A DNA stretch of 64,000 nt from CAVPNY01 sp963706905 (lineage in GTDB: Bacteria; Chloroflexota; Anaerolineae; Anaerolineales; UBA4823). The translations under genes were made by a program, and so were the position numbers. Under the pieces are notes generated by a model, which saw only the letters and a list, made by a program, of their open reading frames with translations, was not told the DNA's origin and did no database searches. Below, piece by piece: positions 18,301-26,139 of this stretch. The stretch covers positions 1-64,000 of the forward strand of contig CAVPNY010000022.1 in the NCBI GenBank assembly GCA_963706905.1, read 5' to 3'. Position 1 is the first letter of the stretch. Each line of letters starts with the position of its first letter.

Positions 18301-20346
18301 CGATACAAACTGGCCATTGGCCTGGAAAACATGCCGGAAGGACTTTGCCGTCTGAGTAGACGAGGTGCGGGCAGGGTCGGTCGCCAGCCCGAAGGCACGC
18401 GCCAGGACTGCTTGAGCCTGGGTGGGGGTGTTATCAGCCAGGTAAGCATCTGCCAGAGCGAAAAGGACCTGAGGATGGTCAGGGACGGCGTGTGAAGCTG
18501 CCCGCAGAGTCTCGACAGCCTTTCCAATCTGTCCAGAGCTTCTATATGCGCGCGCAAGTGAAAGCCAGGGTTCGGGCTGGTGAGGAGCCTGTTGAGTAGC
18601 CAGGAGCAGGTGCTCCATCGCCAGATCAGGCATCTCCTTGACAAGCAAGGCCTCACCCATCAGAGCCTGTGCCAGGCCATCCTCGGGGGTGATCCCGAGG
18701 GCGCCCTGGCAGGCCTGCATAGCTGTCTCCGGGTCTCCGGCGTGAAGGGCGGTGTTCGCCATTGCATGCCAGTCGGAGGCGGAAGGCCAGTAGGTCTCGG
18801 ATGCTGGAGCAAATCGAGCATCCATCAGGGTGGCGCGCTCCACAAGGGCTGCAGGCCAGTCGCCATCGGCTTCCAGGCTGGCGGCTAACTCGCGGCGGTG
18901 GCTGACTTCATCCGGTTCAAGGGCAACCGCGAGATGAGCGCATTCCAGTGATCTGTCGAGCTCGCCAGCCAGGCGATAGGTGATGGATTGTCCATCTAGA
19001 AGATCAGCGTTCAGCGGTTGGAGTACTTGCGCTAATTCAGCAGCCCGAGCAGCTTCTGAATGTAAGGAGAGATCGAGTAGAAAATCACGCAGGTGGATCA
19101 GCAGGGGAAGCATCTCCTGGGCAGGCGTGCTCGTTAATTCTTCGCATTGGCTGGATGCCTTCGGATCGATGCGATCGGTCAGTTTCCCCAGACAGCGCCG
19201 GGCGGCCTGACGGGCGCCAGCATGGTCGCTGCGCTGCACGGCTGTGTGAGCGGCGACTATCCACCGATAAGGATGATCTTCCGTCAAGTCAGTCTGAGCG
19301 AGAATATTTTGAGCCTCCTGGAAAGCCCCAGAGTCCAACAAATTCACAATCATTTCGGCAGGCGGAACTGCACGGGTGGGACCACTGACAGCCTGGCTCC
19401 AATTGGTCTGGATGGTGGCGGTTCCGGCTGCGGAGAGATCGGCCTTGATCAGGCGGCAAGCCAGGTTGGCCTGCAAATCACGCACCAGCGTGAGAGCTTT
19501 CGCGCGCAGGAGGTTGGCCTGGTCTGTCTGGCCTGCCAGGGCGTGCATATCTGCATCGTCAAGCAGGTCAGCAAGCTGGCTGGCTGGAGCCTGGGGAACA
19601 GTATTCCTGGTTTTGCTGACGCCCTTGTGGGGTGCGTCTACCAGGTGAAGCGCCAGGCGGCTTGCCAGTTCAGGACGGGATTGTTCGAGCAACCCAGCCA
19701 GACGGGCACCGTCAGCTCTGGATAGATCGTGGAAGAATGGCATCAGGATCTGTTCCTGGTCTGCAGGCTTGCGCGGGTTGCTGAGCAGGGCATGCAGGGC
19801 AAGCCGGTAATGGGTATCAGGAGCGCCGGCTCTCAGCAGGGCTTTCAATAAGGCCAGCCGATCTTCCACCAGACCGTATACCACTCCCAGCACAGTCCCC
19901 CAGATGGTTACAGGGTCACTGCCCGGCAGGATGCCGGCTTCGAGATCGTCGGGAAGCTGGCTCCAGGAATTCGATTTGCGCCGGTTTTCCAGCAGGGCTA
20001 AAGCTACCAATCCGGCTTGGGCCAGGTCAAATGGTTCAGCGACAGGCTGATCGGAGGTTGGGTAAATCAGTCTCTCGAGCGCCTGAATGGCTTGCATGCG
20101 CAGCTCAGGTTCCAGAGGCGTATCTTTGTCTGGGAAGGGGATATCCATCGACAGGAAACAGATTCCAGCGGGCGACCACCTTTCAGAATCCTGGCCGAAC
20201 TCCGTAAGAGCCTTGGCGGACAACGCTGGATCCTGCAATGACTCCCAGATCAGGGCATCCTGGTGAAGGGCTGAGATAACCCATGACCAGGCAGTTTCAG
20301 GGATTGTACTCTTCAGGTTTATCAGAAAGGAGGCTTGATTTGGCAT
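15370..20346 (-). CDS. Giant tetratricopeptide-repeat protein
   Basis: About 1658 residues. The first ~350 residues are helical but degenerate; from ~400 onward canonical 34-residue TPRs continue almost to the end (for example AWALAQALMGEAL-like, LALAYGQILLKLGHVDLANRVYETA, LYEQTGDLPKALETIQKAIEVDP), perhaps 25-30 in all. No signal peptide or membrane helix. Such super-helices bind partner proteins. The ATG at 20346 starts just beyond the upstream TAA (20350-20348); the longer open frame to 20388 overlaps that gene. Spacing to both neighbours implies one transcript with the membrane proteins and the peptidase. Confidence 0.85.
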   Translation of the reverse strand: MPNQASFLINLKSTIPETAWSWVISALHQDALIWESLQDPALSAKALTEFGQDSERWSPAGICFLSMDIPFPDKDTPLEPELRMQAIQALERLIYPTSDQPVAEPFDLAQAGLVALALLENRRKSNSWSQLPDDLEAGILPGSDPVTIWGTVLGVVYGLVEDRLALLKALLRAGAPDTHYRLALHALLSNPRKPADQEQILMPFFHDLSRADGARLAGLLEQSRPELASRLALHLVDAPHKGVSKTRNTVPQAPASQLADLLDDADMHALAGQTDQANLLRAKALTLVRDLQANLACRLIKADLSAAGTATIQTNWSQAVSGPTRAVPPAEMIVNLLDSGAFQEAQNILAQTDLTEDHPYRWIVAAHTAVQRSDHAGARQAARRCLGKLTDRIDPKASSQCEELTSTPAQEMLPLLIHLRDFLLDLSLHSEAARAAELAQVLQPLNADLLDGQSITYRLAGELDRSLECAHLAVALEPDEVSHRRELAASLEADGDWPAALVERATLMDARFAPASETYWPSASDWHAMANTALHAGDPETAMQACQGALGITPEDGLAQALMGEALLVKEMPDLAMEHLLLATQQAPHQPEPWLSLARAYRSSGQIGKAVETLRAASHAVPDHPQVLFALADAYLADNTPTQAQAVLARAFGLATDPARTSSTQTAKSFRHVFQANGQFVSDRELLCQIALAYGQILLKLGHVDLANRVYETAYQIYPSYPGLAHAHGKTLLATGGLQAALAPLTVAVGASPTDPHPYIDYAQTLLTLKENPADAIQALLQALEIIASQDAQADDLPTTRLTAQALLAEAYEAAGNLQSSLNTFSQALESGLASTPGWHVRLSLGMARVALGLNQPEIAIAALQEDSRTEPLNPQIHRILAEAYAAIHLPEEALQSAQATVQIAPDDIETLSWFARLCTQINARAEAIPALNRAMQLDPSDAGLALRLGELLLQVSDPRAAQQAFQQVIDNPRASTENLAQAADGLITLGELPAAIRALEQACAAQSVADAHLLQRLAGLYEQTGDLPKALETIQKAIEVDPASASFHFYKASLQNKFGRSQAAQASLEHALNLQPGNPAFHLHLAALLRAQGDLSAALLHADAASACAQDAPNHPITRIARGLAADLNRALLQPELAIRSLSGKSQSTLDQFGCAEGWSQSNEAKSFQPADQAVYFCIAAELALDEDEEIAAADALTRAIEHAPTTLRVQALQSRLAFRRGDQPVALQTLHHALAELENQPTTNDSILSSQANDLLALGLAAIDLEQWETALNMLERASAQADHEPLPALHLARVFIRRAEYQRFCQALDCLAHAPGVTVLDQNSSQAFQSALQSAFNRLPDDLRAAPPRLYLRWEARGKAIFQPGSESLQALGELRQCPDDDAAWLGQIAHGGDLVAVNQAYSAILEKYQGTPSHPAILVQVAVSKGFKGRRLEDINDSLTAVQSAIDQRPHQPLYHAVLSRLAGISGNLALAQHAILTALSFWPDEPRWHAQAASFYLESGDTPTAISHLEKAVAYEPGYLPHYLALGKAHLQTSQPNQAIAALEQAVKIAPEQAEGHLALASAYLSSGELQKAANRAQDAIAAAPDQLPPLILRADIAIQMDDPIKARTCAEQALNLQPDHPVALHLYAQALHRLGQTDQAMQVVEKGIPLAD

Positions 20347-20347
20347 G

Positions 20348-20719
20348 TTACCACCATCTATGCAGGCCGGGGTTGATGAGCGATGCAATATCAGTACGCT
20401 GCATGCTTAAAGCCAGCCAGGCTGCCACTGCCATCAACAGGAATCCCATGACGGAAAGGAAAACCCCGATCCCGGCTGTGGTGCGGATCAGCTCATTCGT
20501 GGCGCTCAACAGGGATGAGGCGTTCCCGACCAATCCCGCGACATCTTCTGCCACCCCTTTCTTCGCCAGCTGGGTGGTCTGATTGGCCAGGGTTCGAATC
20601 TCTTTTCCGGTTGAGCGGACAACCAGGATAAAAATCCCGGCGGTCAATGAGATTCCGCCAAAAACAAAAAGAACCAGGGCGAATCCCATTTGGATATCAT
20701 TTAAAGTAATGCCTGTCAT
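20348..20719 (-). CDS. Small membrane protein with two helices
   Basis: 123 residues with membrane helices at ~12-34 (GFALVLFVFGGISLTAGIFIL) and ~82-104 (GIGVFLSVMGFLLMAVAAWLAL), joined by a ~45-residue hydrophilic helix (EIRTLANQTTQLAKKGVAED). The layout suggests a membrane hairpin with a cytoplasmic or external helical loop. Family not recognised. The stop lies one base before the start of the giant TPR gene. Confidence 0.7.
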   Translation of the reverse strand: MTGITLNDIQMGFALVLFVFGGISLTAGIFILVVRSTGKEIRTLANQTTQLAKKGVAEDVAGLVGNASSLLSATNELIRTTAGIGVFLSVMGFLLMAVAAWLALSMQRTDIASLINPGLHRWW

Positions 20720-20728
20720 AGTTGCTCC

Positions 20729-21580
20729 TTACGGAACGGATGAAGTAGAGAGTGGAAAGTCGCAATGGAAAGGCAACGCGGCGCTGCTTTTTGTTTGCCA
20801 CTCGTCCAGGATTGTCATGAGATCAAGATCCGTTGCCAGATTGGATTCTAGCTTTTTCAGTGTTGCTGTAATCGCTACATTAGATGGAGCGGTGACCTGG
20901 GGTTGCTCGCATAGCTGGGATAACATTTTGGTCTGACCAGCAATGGTGGTTGTGGCGGCTTGCCAGGATGAGGGCGTCTCCGCCATCGCTTGAGCCCCAT
21001 TCCCGTTCAAATCGCCTGATGGCAGACCGCCGATCAGATCGATCAAGGCGCGCGTGGCGGTCTGGTCGATCACCAGGAAATTATTCCACCACACCTGGTC
21101 CTCGAGCTGCCGCAAGAATGCCCTGGATGGGTTCCCCGCCTTATCGAGGGAGAAACTGGCAGCCAGTGGGGAAGACTGCGAGGTAGGCTTTTCGCCTGGA
21201 TCGGGATACAAGGGCAAGAAGGTCAGATCCAGTTTGCCCGGGAAATACATCACCAGCCAGATATTTTCCAATTGGGGGTGGGCGGCTGAGAGATGGTCGA
21301 CGCTGACCACCAGCAAATTGCGCTGAACAGTGACTGGATACTCGGTTGGGGCAGGCAGGCCTACTGCCGGGTAGGCCATTTGTTGTGTAGCTGGCAATTC
21401 GGTAGGTGCAGAGTTTTTTCCAGAGGAGGCCTCTAATAAAATAAAAGATGAATGGAATAAATCGCTTGAGCCGATTGACTGCCCTCCCCAAATCCCGGTG
21501 ACAAGGAAAACGAAGAAAACCCCGCCGTAGAAAAACAGGTTAGGAGAACGACGAATCCGGTCGAATAAGGAGGTCATCAT
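20729..21580 (-). CDS. Membrane-anchored protein with divergent LytR-CpsA-Psr-like domain
   Basis: 283 residues. A single N-terminal membrane helix (LFFYGGVFFVFLVTGIWG) is followed by a ~50-residue linker and a domain reading NLLVVSVDHLSA, NIWLVMYFPGKLDLTFLPLYPDP, then NNFLVIDQTATRALIDLIGGL. The order of strands and the closing v-D-x-x-G/A-x-x-x-L-I-D-x-x-GG(l/v) element recall LCP phosphotransferases, but the conserved Arg/Asp residues that bind the polyprenyl phosphate are not obvious, so activity is doubtful. The start is the first of two adjacent ATGs, 2 bp after the preceding stop. Confidence 0.6.
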   Translation of the reverse strand: MMTSLFDRIRRSPNLFFYGGVFFVFLVTGIWGGQSIGSSDLFHSSFILLEASSGKNSAPTELPATQQMAYPAVGLPAPTEYPVTVQRNLLVVSVDHLSAAHPQLENIWLVMYFPGKLDLTFLPLYPDPGEKPTSQSSPLAASFSLDKAGNPSRAFLRQLEDQVWWNNFLVIDQTATRALIDLIGGLPSGDLNGNGAQAMAETPSSWQAATTTIAGQTKMLSQLCEQPQVTAPSNVAITATLKKLESNLATDLDLMTILDEWQTKSSAALPFHCDFPLSTSSVP

Positions 21581-21582
21581 GT

Positions 21583-21813
21583 TCAAATCAGTGCAGTCAG
21601 TAACCCGGCCAAAAAGCCAAACGCCAGGCCGATAGCTGCCCATTGCAGCGCTCTTTCGGCATCCAGGCTGTTGATGAAGCGGGCGGCAGCTGGCGAACCG
21701 CGATGATAAACCCATGCAATAATCCGCTGGACGGTGCGCGATTCGCTCAGTAGTTGGATCACCAGCTGCCAGAAGCTGATTTCCAGACGGGTTGAGAGTT
21801 GTCTGATGCTCAT
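21583..21813 (-). CDS. Small protein with C-terminal membrane helix
   Basis: 76 residues: a hydrophilic amphipathic N-terminal half (RQLSTRLEISFWQLVIQLLSESRTV), then a C-terminal membrane helix (ALQWAAIGLAFGFLAGLLTALI). Family not recognised. It ends 2 bp before the LCP-like gene starts and so is almost surely co-translated with it. Confidence 0.6.
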   Translation of the reverse strand: MSIRQLSTRLEISFWQLVIQLLSESRTVQRIIAWVYHRGSPAAARFINSLDAERALQWAAIGLAFGFLAGLLTALI

Positions 21814-21907
21814 CTACGGCTCCAAAAAAGAAAAATATGCCTATCATTCACGCCAGAGTCTGGCGGGATTGCGGAGATGGGAGATTGAAAGCTGCACATA
21901 TGCCATT

Positions 21908-22153
21908 TCAGCGGGAAGTGGTGATTTTCAGGATCTTTCCCTGGGCGTTGGCGACGACCCGCACAATGCGGGAGATTGATTTGCCATTCGGGCCGGCGGC
22001 TGATCCCTGGTAGATGATCAAGTAGTTCGTGGATGCCGAGGCGGATTTAGCCTGAGGAGCGGCCTGCGTTTGGACTTTCGGATGGCTGCCGTCTACCTCT
22101 GGGAAACGCCGGTAGACCTGCGAGGAGATCGATTTGAGGAGTTTAGCGTCCAT
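21908..22153 (-). CDS. Hypothetical protein
   Basis: 81 residues. A short N-terminal helix (LLKSISSQVYRRFPEVDG), an Ala/Ser/Gln linker, and a C-terminal strand pair (NYLIIYQGSA, ISRIVRVVANAQGKILKITTSR). Soluble; no family recognised. It follows ftsZ by 21 bp and precedes the small membrane gene by 94 bp, within the same minus-strand run. Confidence 0.6.
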   Translation of the reverse strand: MDAKLLKSISSQVYRRFPEVDGSHPKVQTQAAPQAKSASASTNYLIIYQGSAAGPNGKSISRIVRVVANAQGKILKITTSR

Positions 22154-22174
22154 TTCGCCTTAATCCTGGTTAAT

Positions 22175-23431
22175 TCAGGAGGAAAATCCTGGTGTTGGCG
22201 GATTGTTGGCACGCATGCGGCGGCGCAGGAAGGCGGGGATGTCCAGGTTGTTGGCATGCATGTTGGGGACCGATTGGGTCATGGGCTCGGACGGACTTTG
22301 AGTAAGGGGGGGTAAATCTGAGTAGCGAGGCGCCTGAGGATAAGTCGGGGCCTGTGTGTAGCTCGTCGGAGTGGTCGGGAGGGCGGATGATGGCTGCACC
22401 GGCAGCGGTTCTGGACTCTTGGCCGGCTGGGCCATCACGCCAGGAAATACTTCTTCCAGGGTCAGCGCGCCTAACCCGGTGACAATCAGAATGACCTGCG
22501 CCCGGCCGGTCATGCGCTCATCGTAGGTGACACCCATGACGATCTCAGTGTTTTCGCCTACCTGGGTGTGCAGCTCATTCAGCACTTCGCTGACTTCATA
22601 CAGAGCCAGGTCGTCCCCACCGGTGAAATTGGCGATGATCCCGGCCGCCTGGTCTACCGAAACCGTATCCAGCAGAGGGTGGTGGAGGGCTTGCTCGATC
22701 GCCTGGCGGGCTTTATTGTTGCCCTGACCCTGGCCGATGGACATCAAAGCCCCGCCGCCCAGCTTCATCAGGCGCTGGATGTGGGCGAAATCCACGTTGA
22801 TCAGGCCGGGTTCGGTAATCAGCTCCGTGATGCCCTGGACAGCCTGGCGCAGGACGTCATCTGCCAGGCGGAAAGCTACTTCCAGCGGCAGGTTGCGCGG
22901 GGCTACATAGAGCAAACGATCGTTCGGGATAGAGATCAACGTGTCGGTGTGCGGCCGCAATGCAGTCAGGCCTTCCGTGGCGTTGCGCTGCCGGCGGCCC
23001 ATCTCGAAGGTGAAGGGGGTTGTGACAACTGCGATGGTAACCGCGCCAACGGAGCGGGCAATGCGGGCCGCCACAGGGATCGAGCCAGTGCCAGTCCCGC
23101 CGCCCATCCCGGCAGTGACAAAAACCATATCAGCTCCCTCCAGGGCAGCCGCCAGCTCACGCTGGCTCTCCTCAGCCGCGGCGCGACCGATCTCCGGTTT
23201 GCCGCCGGCTCCCAGCCCACGCGTCACACTCGGCCCAAGCTGGACTTTAACCGGGGCCAGCGAGGTTTGCAGAGCCTGATAATCAGAGTTGGCAGCGATG
23301 AAGTCTACACCGCTAATGCCGAGCTCAATCATGCGGTTGATGGCATTACAACCGCCGCCGCCCAGGCCCAGGACTTTTATCACTGGTAAAGGAGCTGGAA
23401 GGAAAGAATCGTACTTTGTTGGGTTGTTCAT
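22175..23431 (-). CDS. ftsZ: Cell-division GTPase FtsZ with altered T7 loop
   Basis: 418 residues. All FtsZ landmarks are present: KVLGLGGGGCNAINRM, the tubulin signature GMGGGTGTGS, PFTFEMGRRQRNATEG, ISIPNDRLL, a Pro/Thr/Ser-rich linker (~330-395) and a conserved C-terminal peptide DIPAFLRRR. The T7 loop reads LINVDFAHIQRLM: Asp214 is kept but the second catalytic Asp (D212 of the E. coli protein, NVDFAD) is His217. Since T7 completes the GTP site of the next subunit, hydrolysis may be changed. AGAGGAG lies 7 nt before the ATG. Unusually, neighbours are TPR and peptidase genes, not ftsA/mur genes. Confidence 0.9.
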   Translation of the reverse strand: MNNPTKYDSFLPAPLPVIKVLGLGGGGCNAINRMIELGISGVDFIAANSDYQALQTSLAPVKVQLGPSVTRGLGAGGKPEIGRAAAEESQRELAAALEGADMVFVTAGMGGGTGTGSIPVAARIARSVGAVTIAVVTTPFTFEMGRRQRNATEGLTALRPHTDTLISIPNDRLLYVAPRNLPLEVAFRLADDVLRQAVQGITELITEPGLINVDFAHIQRLMKLGGGALMSIGQGQGNNKARQAIEQALHHPLLDTVSVDQAAGIIANFTGGDDLALYEVSEVLNELHTQVGENTEIVMGVTYDERMTGRAQVILIVTGLGALTLEEVFPGVMAQPAKSPEPLPVQPSSALPTTPTSYTQAPTYPQAPRYSDLPPLTQSPSEPMTQSVPNMHANNLDIPAFLRRRMRANNPPTPGFSS

Positions 23432-23444
23432 GGGGGAACTCCTC

Positions 23445-24797
23445 TTATCGATCTGCTAGTTGTGTTGCAATACTTGTGCCATCTCCATTAATGCGCTCGA
23501 CAATGCAGCCGGAAGCGCGCAGGCTGGACAGCGCCTCATCCGGGAAGAATTCAGCGCCACCCACCACGGTTACGCGTGCAGCCTGAGCGGCTTCAGCCAG
23601 GGAGAATCCGATGGTTGGCATGTGTCGCTTGATAAATGGCCGGACGGCCTGGAAGTACCAATCTGCCACCGCCCAATCCAGCGCCGGTAATAAGAGGTAG
23701 TGCTGGATAGACGGGCTTTGCTTTGATAGCGGGTTTGAGCCCAGGCCTTGTGCATCGGGCCGGGTCAGGCAGGCAGCCAGCTGGCGCAGAGAGCGCACCT
23801 CGGGGGTCGGCGCTCCATCTTGCTCATACCAGGCAGATTTGGCATGTGCGCTGCTGGCTGTGGCGGCCAACAACCAGAAATGGCCAGCCAGAACCTCCGG
23901 TGGGAGCGGCTCCAGTGGATCATCCGGCATACCCTTCGCCTGGGCAAAGCTGCTGGGAAGGGATCCAGCCGCCAGACCTTTGGCCATGGCCAGGGTGCGG
24001 CGCAAGTGAGCCGCCTCGCCCATGGTGGCTTTGCTGCCTGGAGGGTTCCAGCTGCGCAGGCCGAGCAGCAATACCGGGCGGGCTTCACCGATCACCGCCT
24101 GGGTGATGGCGATGTACCAGTCGAAGATGCGAAAACCACGCTGGTCCTGCCCGTCGGGCGGTGTTGCATACGGGCGAGAACCCGGCCAGCGTTCCGGGCC
24201 TCCGCATCCCCAATCCAGCGGGCGGTCGGAGGCATCCGCGTAGGCTGCCAGCGCCAGGCGATCAAGCAGGTGATAATGGCCGCGCCGTTCGATCGCCTGG
24301 AGAGCAACCCGCAGGAAGGATGTATCCCAATAATCGCCGCCTGGAGCCAGCGGTGAAAAGACAGGTGTCAGGCCGGACAGGCAGGCGGACTCAGCCAGGG
24401 GTATGAAACCGTCCAGGAAGCGCTCAACCAGGTCGTCCTGCGCCCAGGCAGCCGGCGGCCAGGAGGCTTGAGCGTTCGGCTGGTCAAACAGGATCGCATA
24501 ATGTACGCCCCAGCGAGCGTAAGTTTCAAACAGAAATGCCAGGTTTTTGACGGCAGGCGGAGGGTGAAGCGGAAGCCTGAAGTGCAGCACAGGCTCGATC
24601 CCATGGGAGAGAAGCCCCATGAGAAACCCTTCTGGGATTGCCCGGCTGGCGGGCGCTTGAAGAACAAGCCAGGAGGCTCCCAGGGCGCGCAGCTCTGGCA
24701 GCCAGGTCTGCAGATCACTATCCCGATAATGGAATGTATCGGGATAATAATGAAAACCGATGCGAGTGTTATTGGGAGGAATCGGAAAGGTGGACAT
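23445..24797 (-). CDS. TIM-barrel-like hypothetical protein
   Basis: About 450 residues. The opening RIGFHYYPDTFHYRDSDLQTWLPELRALGASWLVLQAP, read as two short pieces, and later GIEPVLHFRLPL, WGVHYAILFDQPN and GLTPVFSPLAPGGDYWD resemble the strand-loop order of glycoside-hydrolase-like (beta/alpha)8 barrels, with candidate acidic residues at strand ends. No signal peptide. Function unknown. The ATG at 24797 has AGGAGAG 6 nt upstream; the longer frame to 24887 crosses leader structure and was rejected. Its last codons end 13 bp before ftsZ. Confidence 0.6.
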   Translation of the reverse strand: MSTFPIPPNNTRIGFHYYPDTFHYRDSDLQTWLPELRALGASWLVLQAPASRAIPEGFLMGLLSHGIEPVLHFRLPLHPPPAVKNLAFLFETYARWGVHYAILFDQPNAQASWPPAAWAQDDLVERFLDGFIPLAESACLSGLTPVFSPLAPGGDYWDTSFLRVALQAIERRGHYHLLDRLALAAYADASDRPLDWGCGGPERWPGSRPYATPPDGQDQRGFRIFDWYIAITQAVIGEARPVLLLGLRSWNPPGSKATMGEAAHLRRTLAMAKGLAAGSLPSSFAQAKGMPDDPLEPLPPEVLAGHFWLLAATASSAHAKSAWYEQDGAPTPEVRSLRQLAACLTRPDAQGLGSNPLSKQSPSIQHYLLLPALDWAVADWYFQAVRPFIKRHMPTIGFSLAEAAQAARVTVVGGAEFFPDEALSSLRASGCIVERINGDGTSIATQLADR

Positions 24798-24940
24798 AGG
24801 GCTCTCTCCTGGCTGAAGAGGTGCAAGAGCTATGCCAGGAGAGGAAAGTGATTCCGTTTTTCTGTAATTTGCGGGCGTAGCCCGCAAATTACAGAAAATT
24901 CAACCCATAATCCAGGAGAGAGCTAAAGAAGGATAACAGA
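24798..24940 (-). promoter_or_regulatory. Structured leader with alternative ribosome-site hairpins
   Basis: The 143-nt gap between the NtrC-type gene and the barrel-like gene. On the minus strand the ribosome site of the latter lies in CCAGGAGAGAGC (24812-24801). Two upstream segments can pair with it: GCTCTCTCCTGG (24923-24912, 12 bp perfect) and CTCTCCTGGC (24843-24834, 10 bp perfect with 24813-24804). They are mutually exclusive, and a large hairpin (24858-24898) lies between them. This could control translation of the downstream genes; only the base pairing is observed. Confidence 0.5.
24858..24898 (-). terminator. 19-bp perfect hairpin (terminator- or attenuator-like)
   Basis: Arms 24858-24876 and 24880-24898 are perfect complements around a 3-nt loop, with a GC-rich apex (GCGGGC) and an AT-rich base ending in A/T runs on both strands. 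It lies 43 nt after the stop of the NtrC-type regulator. It could act as an intrinsic terminator in either direction or as part of the leader structure in front of the barrel-like gene. Confidence 0.55.
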
Positions 24941-26116
24941 TTAATGCTTGACCTGAACCAGCTCAGGGGGTAGATGCGACCGGTCGATGGCGGCCTCATC
25001 GCAGAAGAGCATGGCGCGCTCAATCACGTTGCGCAATTCACGGATATTGCCTGGCCAGTGATAGGCGGTCAGGGCTTGCATCGCTCCGGGGGTGATATCG
25101 GTGATGTTCAAGCCCATGCGGGGGTTGTTTTGGCGGATGAACAAACCAACCAGCTCTGGAATATCCTCTTTGCGCTGGCGCAGCGGGGGCAAGTGCAGGT
25201 CAACGACCTTCAACCGGTAGTAGAGATCCTCGCGGAACTCGCCCCGCTCGATCAGCTGCATTAAATCGCGGTTGGAGGCCGCCACCACCTGGACATCCAC
25301 TTTTATCGTATTGGTCCCACCAACGCGGCGGAAACTGCGCTCTTCAAGGGCGCGCAACAGCTTGGCCTGGATATCCAGCGGGCTAGCGGCGATCTCATCC
25401 AGGAAAAGCACACCTTCATCCGCGACTTCCATTAAACCGGGTTTGCGCTTCTCGGCGCTGGTGAAAGCGCCCGGCTCATAACCGAATAACTCGGACTCCA
25501 GGACGGTGCTCTGGATGGCCGGGCAGCTGACATCAATGAAGGGTTTATCGGCACGCGGTCCCATGCGGTGCAGGGCGCTGGCCAGGACCTCTTTTCCGGT
25601 GCCAGTCTCGCCGGTGATCAAGACAGATACCGAAGCCGCGGCAGCTCGCCGGGCATGATCCATCAAGGTGCGCATAGCCGGAGAGTTGCCCGTAATAAAA
25701 TTGAGTTGTTTGTGCTGAGACTCGCGCAGGTGGGCTAATTCTCGGCGCATGGCAACCACTTCCCCGGCGCGCTCGATAGACCCTTCGAGACGATTGAACT
25801 CGATGGGTTTCTGGAGAAAGTCCACCGCCCCATTCTTCATGGCATCCACCGCCATATCCACCTCCGCATAGGCTGTGATCAGGATGATCGGCGGGCGGTG
25901 GGGCATGTGCAAGGTCTCTTCAAGCAAGGACGGCCCGTAGCCATCCGGCAGGACGACATCCAGCAGGACAATGTCACCCAGACCGCGCTGGAGATGCTCA
26001 CGGGCTTCCTTGAGGGTAGCCACGCCGATGGCTTCGTAGCCCCGGGCGGTCAGGAAATCGGCTGTGTTTTGGCGGAAATGGTCTTCATCGTCAACGATCA
26101 GTACAGTTAAGCTCAT
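24941..26116 (-). CDS. Sigma-54 response regulator (NtrC type) lacking the DNA-binding domain
   Basis: 391 residues. Receiver domain 1-120 with phospho-acceptor Asp53 (VLLDVVLPDG) and KP at ~104; AAA+ domain ~145-365 with Walker A GETGTGKE, Walker B VLFLDEIAA and arginine-finger region REDLYYRL. The sigma-54 contact loop GAFTGA reads GAFTSA (Ser220). The protein ends at PELVQVKH, right after the AAA+ C-terminal helices, so the Fis-type HTH is missing, as in a few known activators such as Helicobacter FlgR. Located directly after its likely kinase (23 bp) and rpoN. Confidence 0.9.
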   Translation of the reverse strand: MSLTVLIVDDEDHFRQNTADFLTARGYEAIGVATLKEAREHLQRGLGDIVLLDVVLPDGYGPSLLEETLHMPHRPPIILITAYAEVDMAVDAMKNGAVDFLQKPIEFNRLEGSIERAGEVVAMRRELAHLRESQHKQLNFITGNSPAMRTLMDHARRAAAASVSVLITGETGTGKEVLASALHRMGPRADKPFIDVSCPAIQSTVLESELFGYEPGAFTSAEKRKPGLMEVADEGVLFLDEIAASPLDIQAKLLRALEERSFRRVGGTNTIKVDVQVVAASNRDLMQLIERGEFREDLYYRLKVVDLHLPPLRQRKEDIPELVGLFIRQNNPRMGLNITDITPGAMQALTAYHWPGNIRELRNVIERAMLFCDEAAIDRSHLPPELVQVKH

Positions 26117-26139
26117 AGGATCCCTGGTTGAAAATTTGA

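Noticed and set aside
19147..19725. 192-codon plus-strand frame in the giant TPR gene
   Set aside because: Antisense shadow of TPR codons; no motif.
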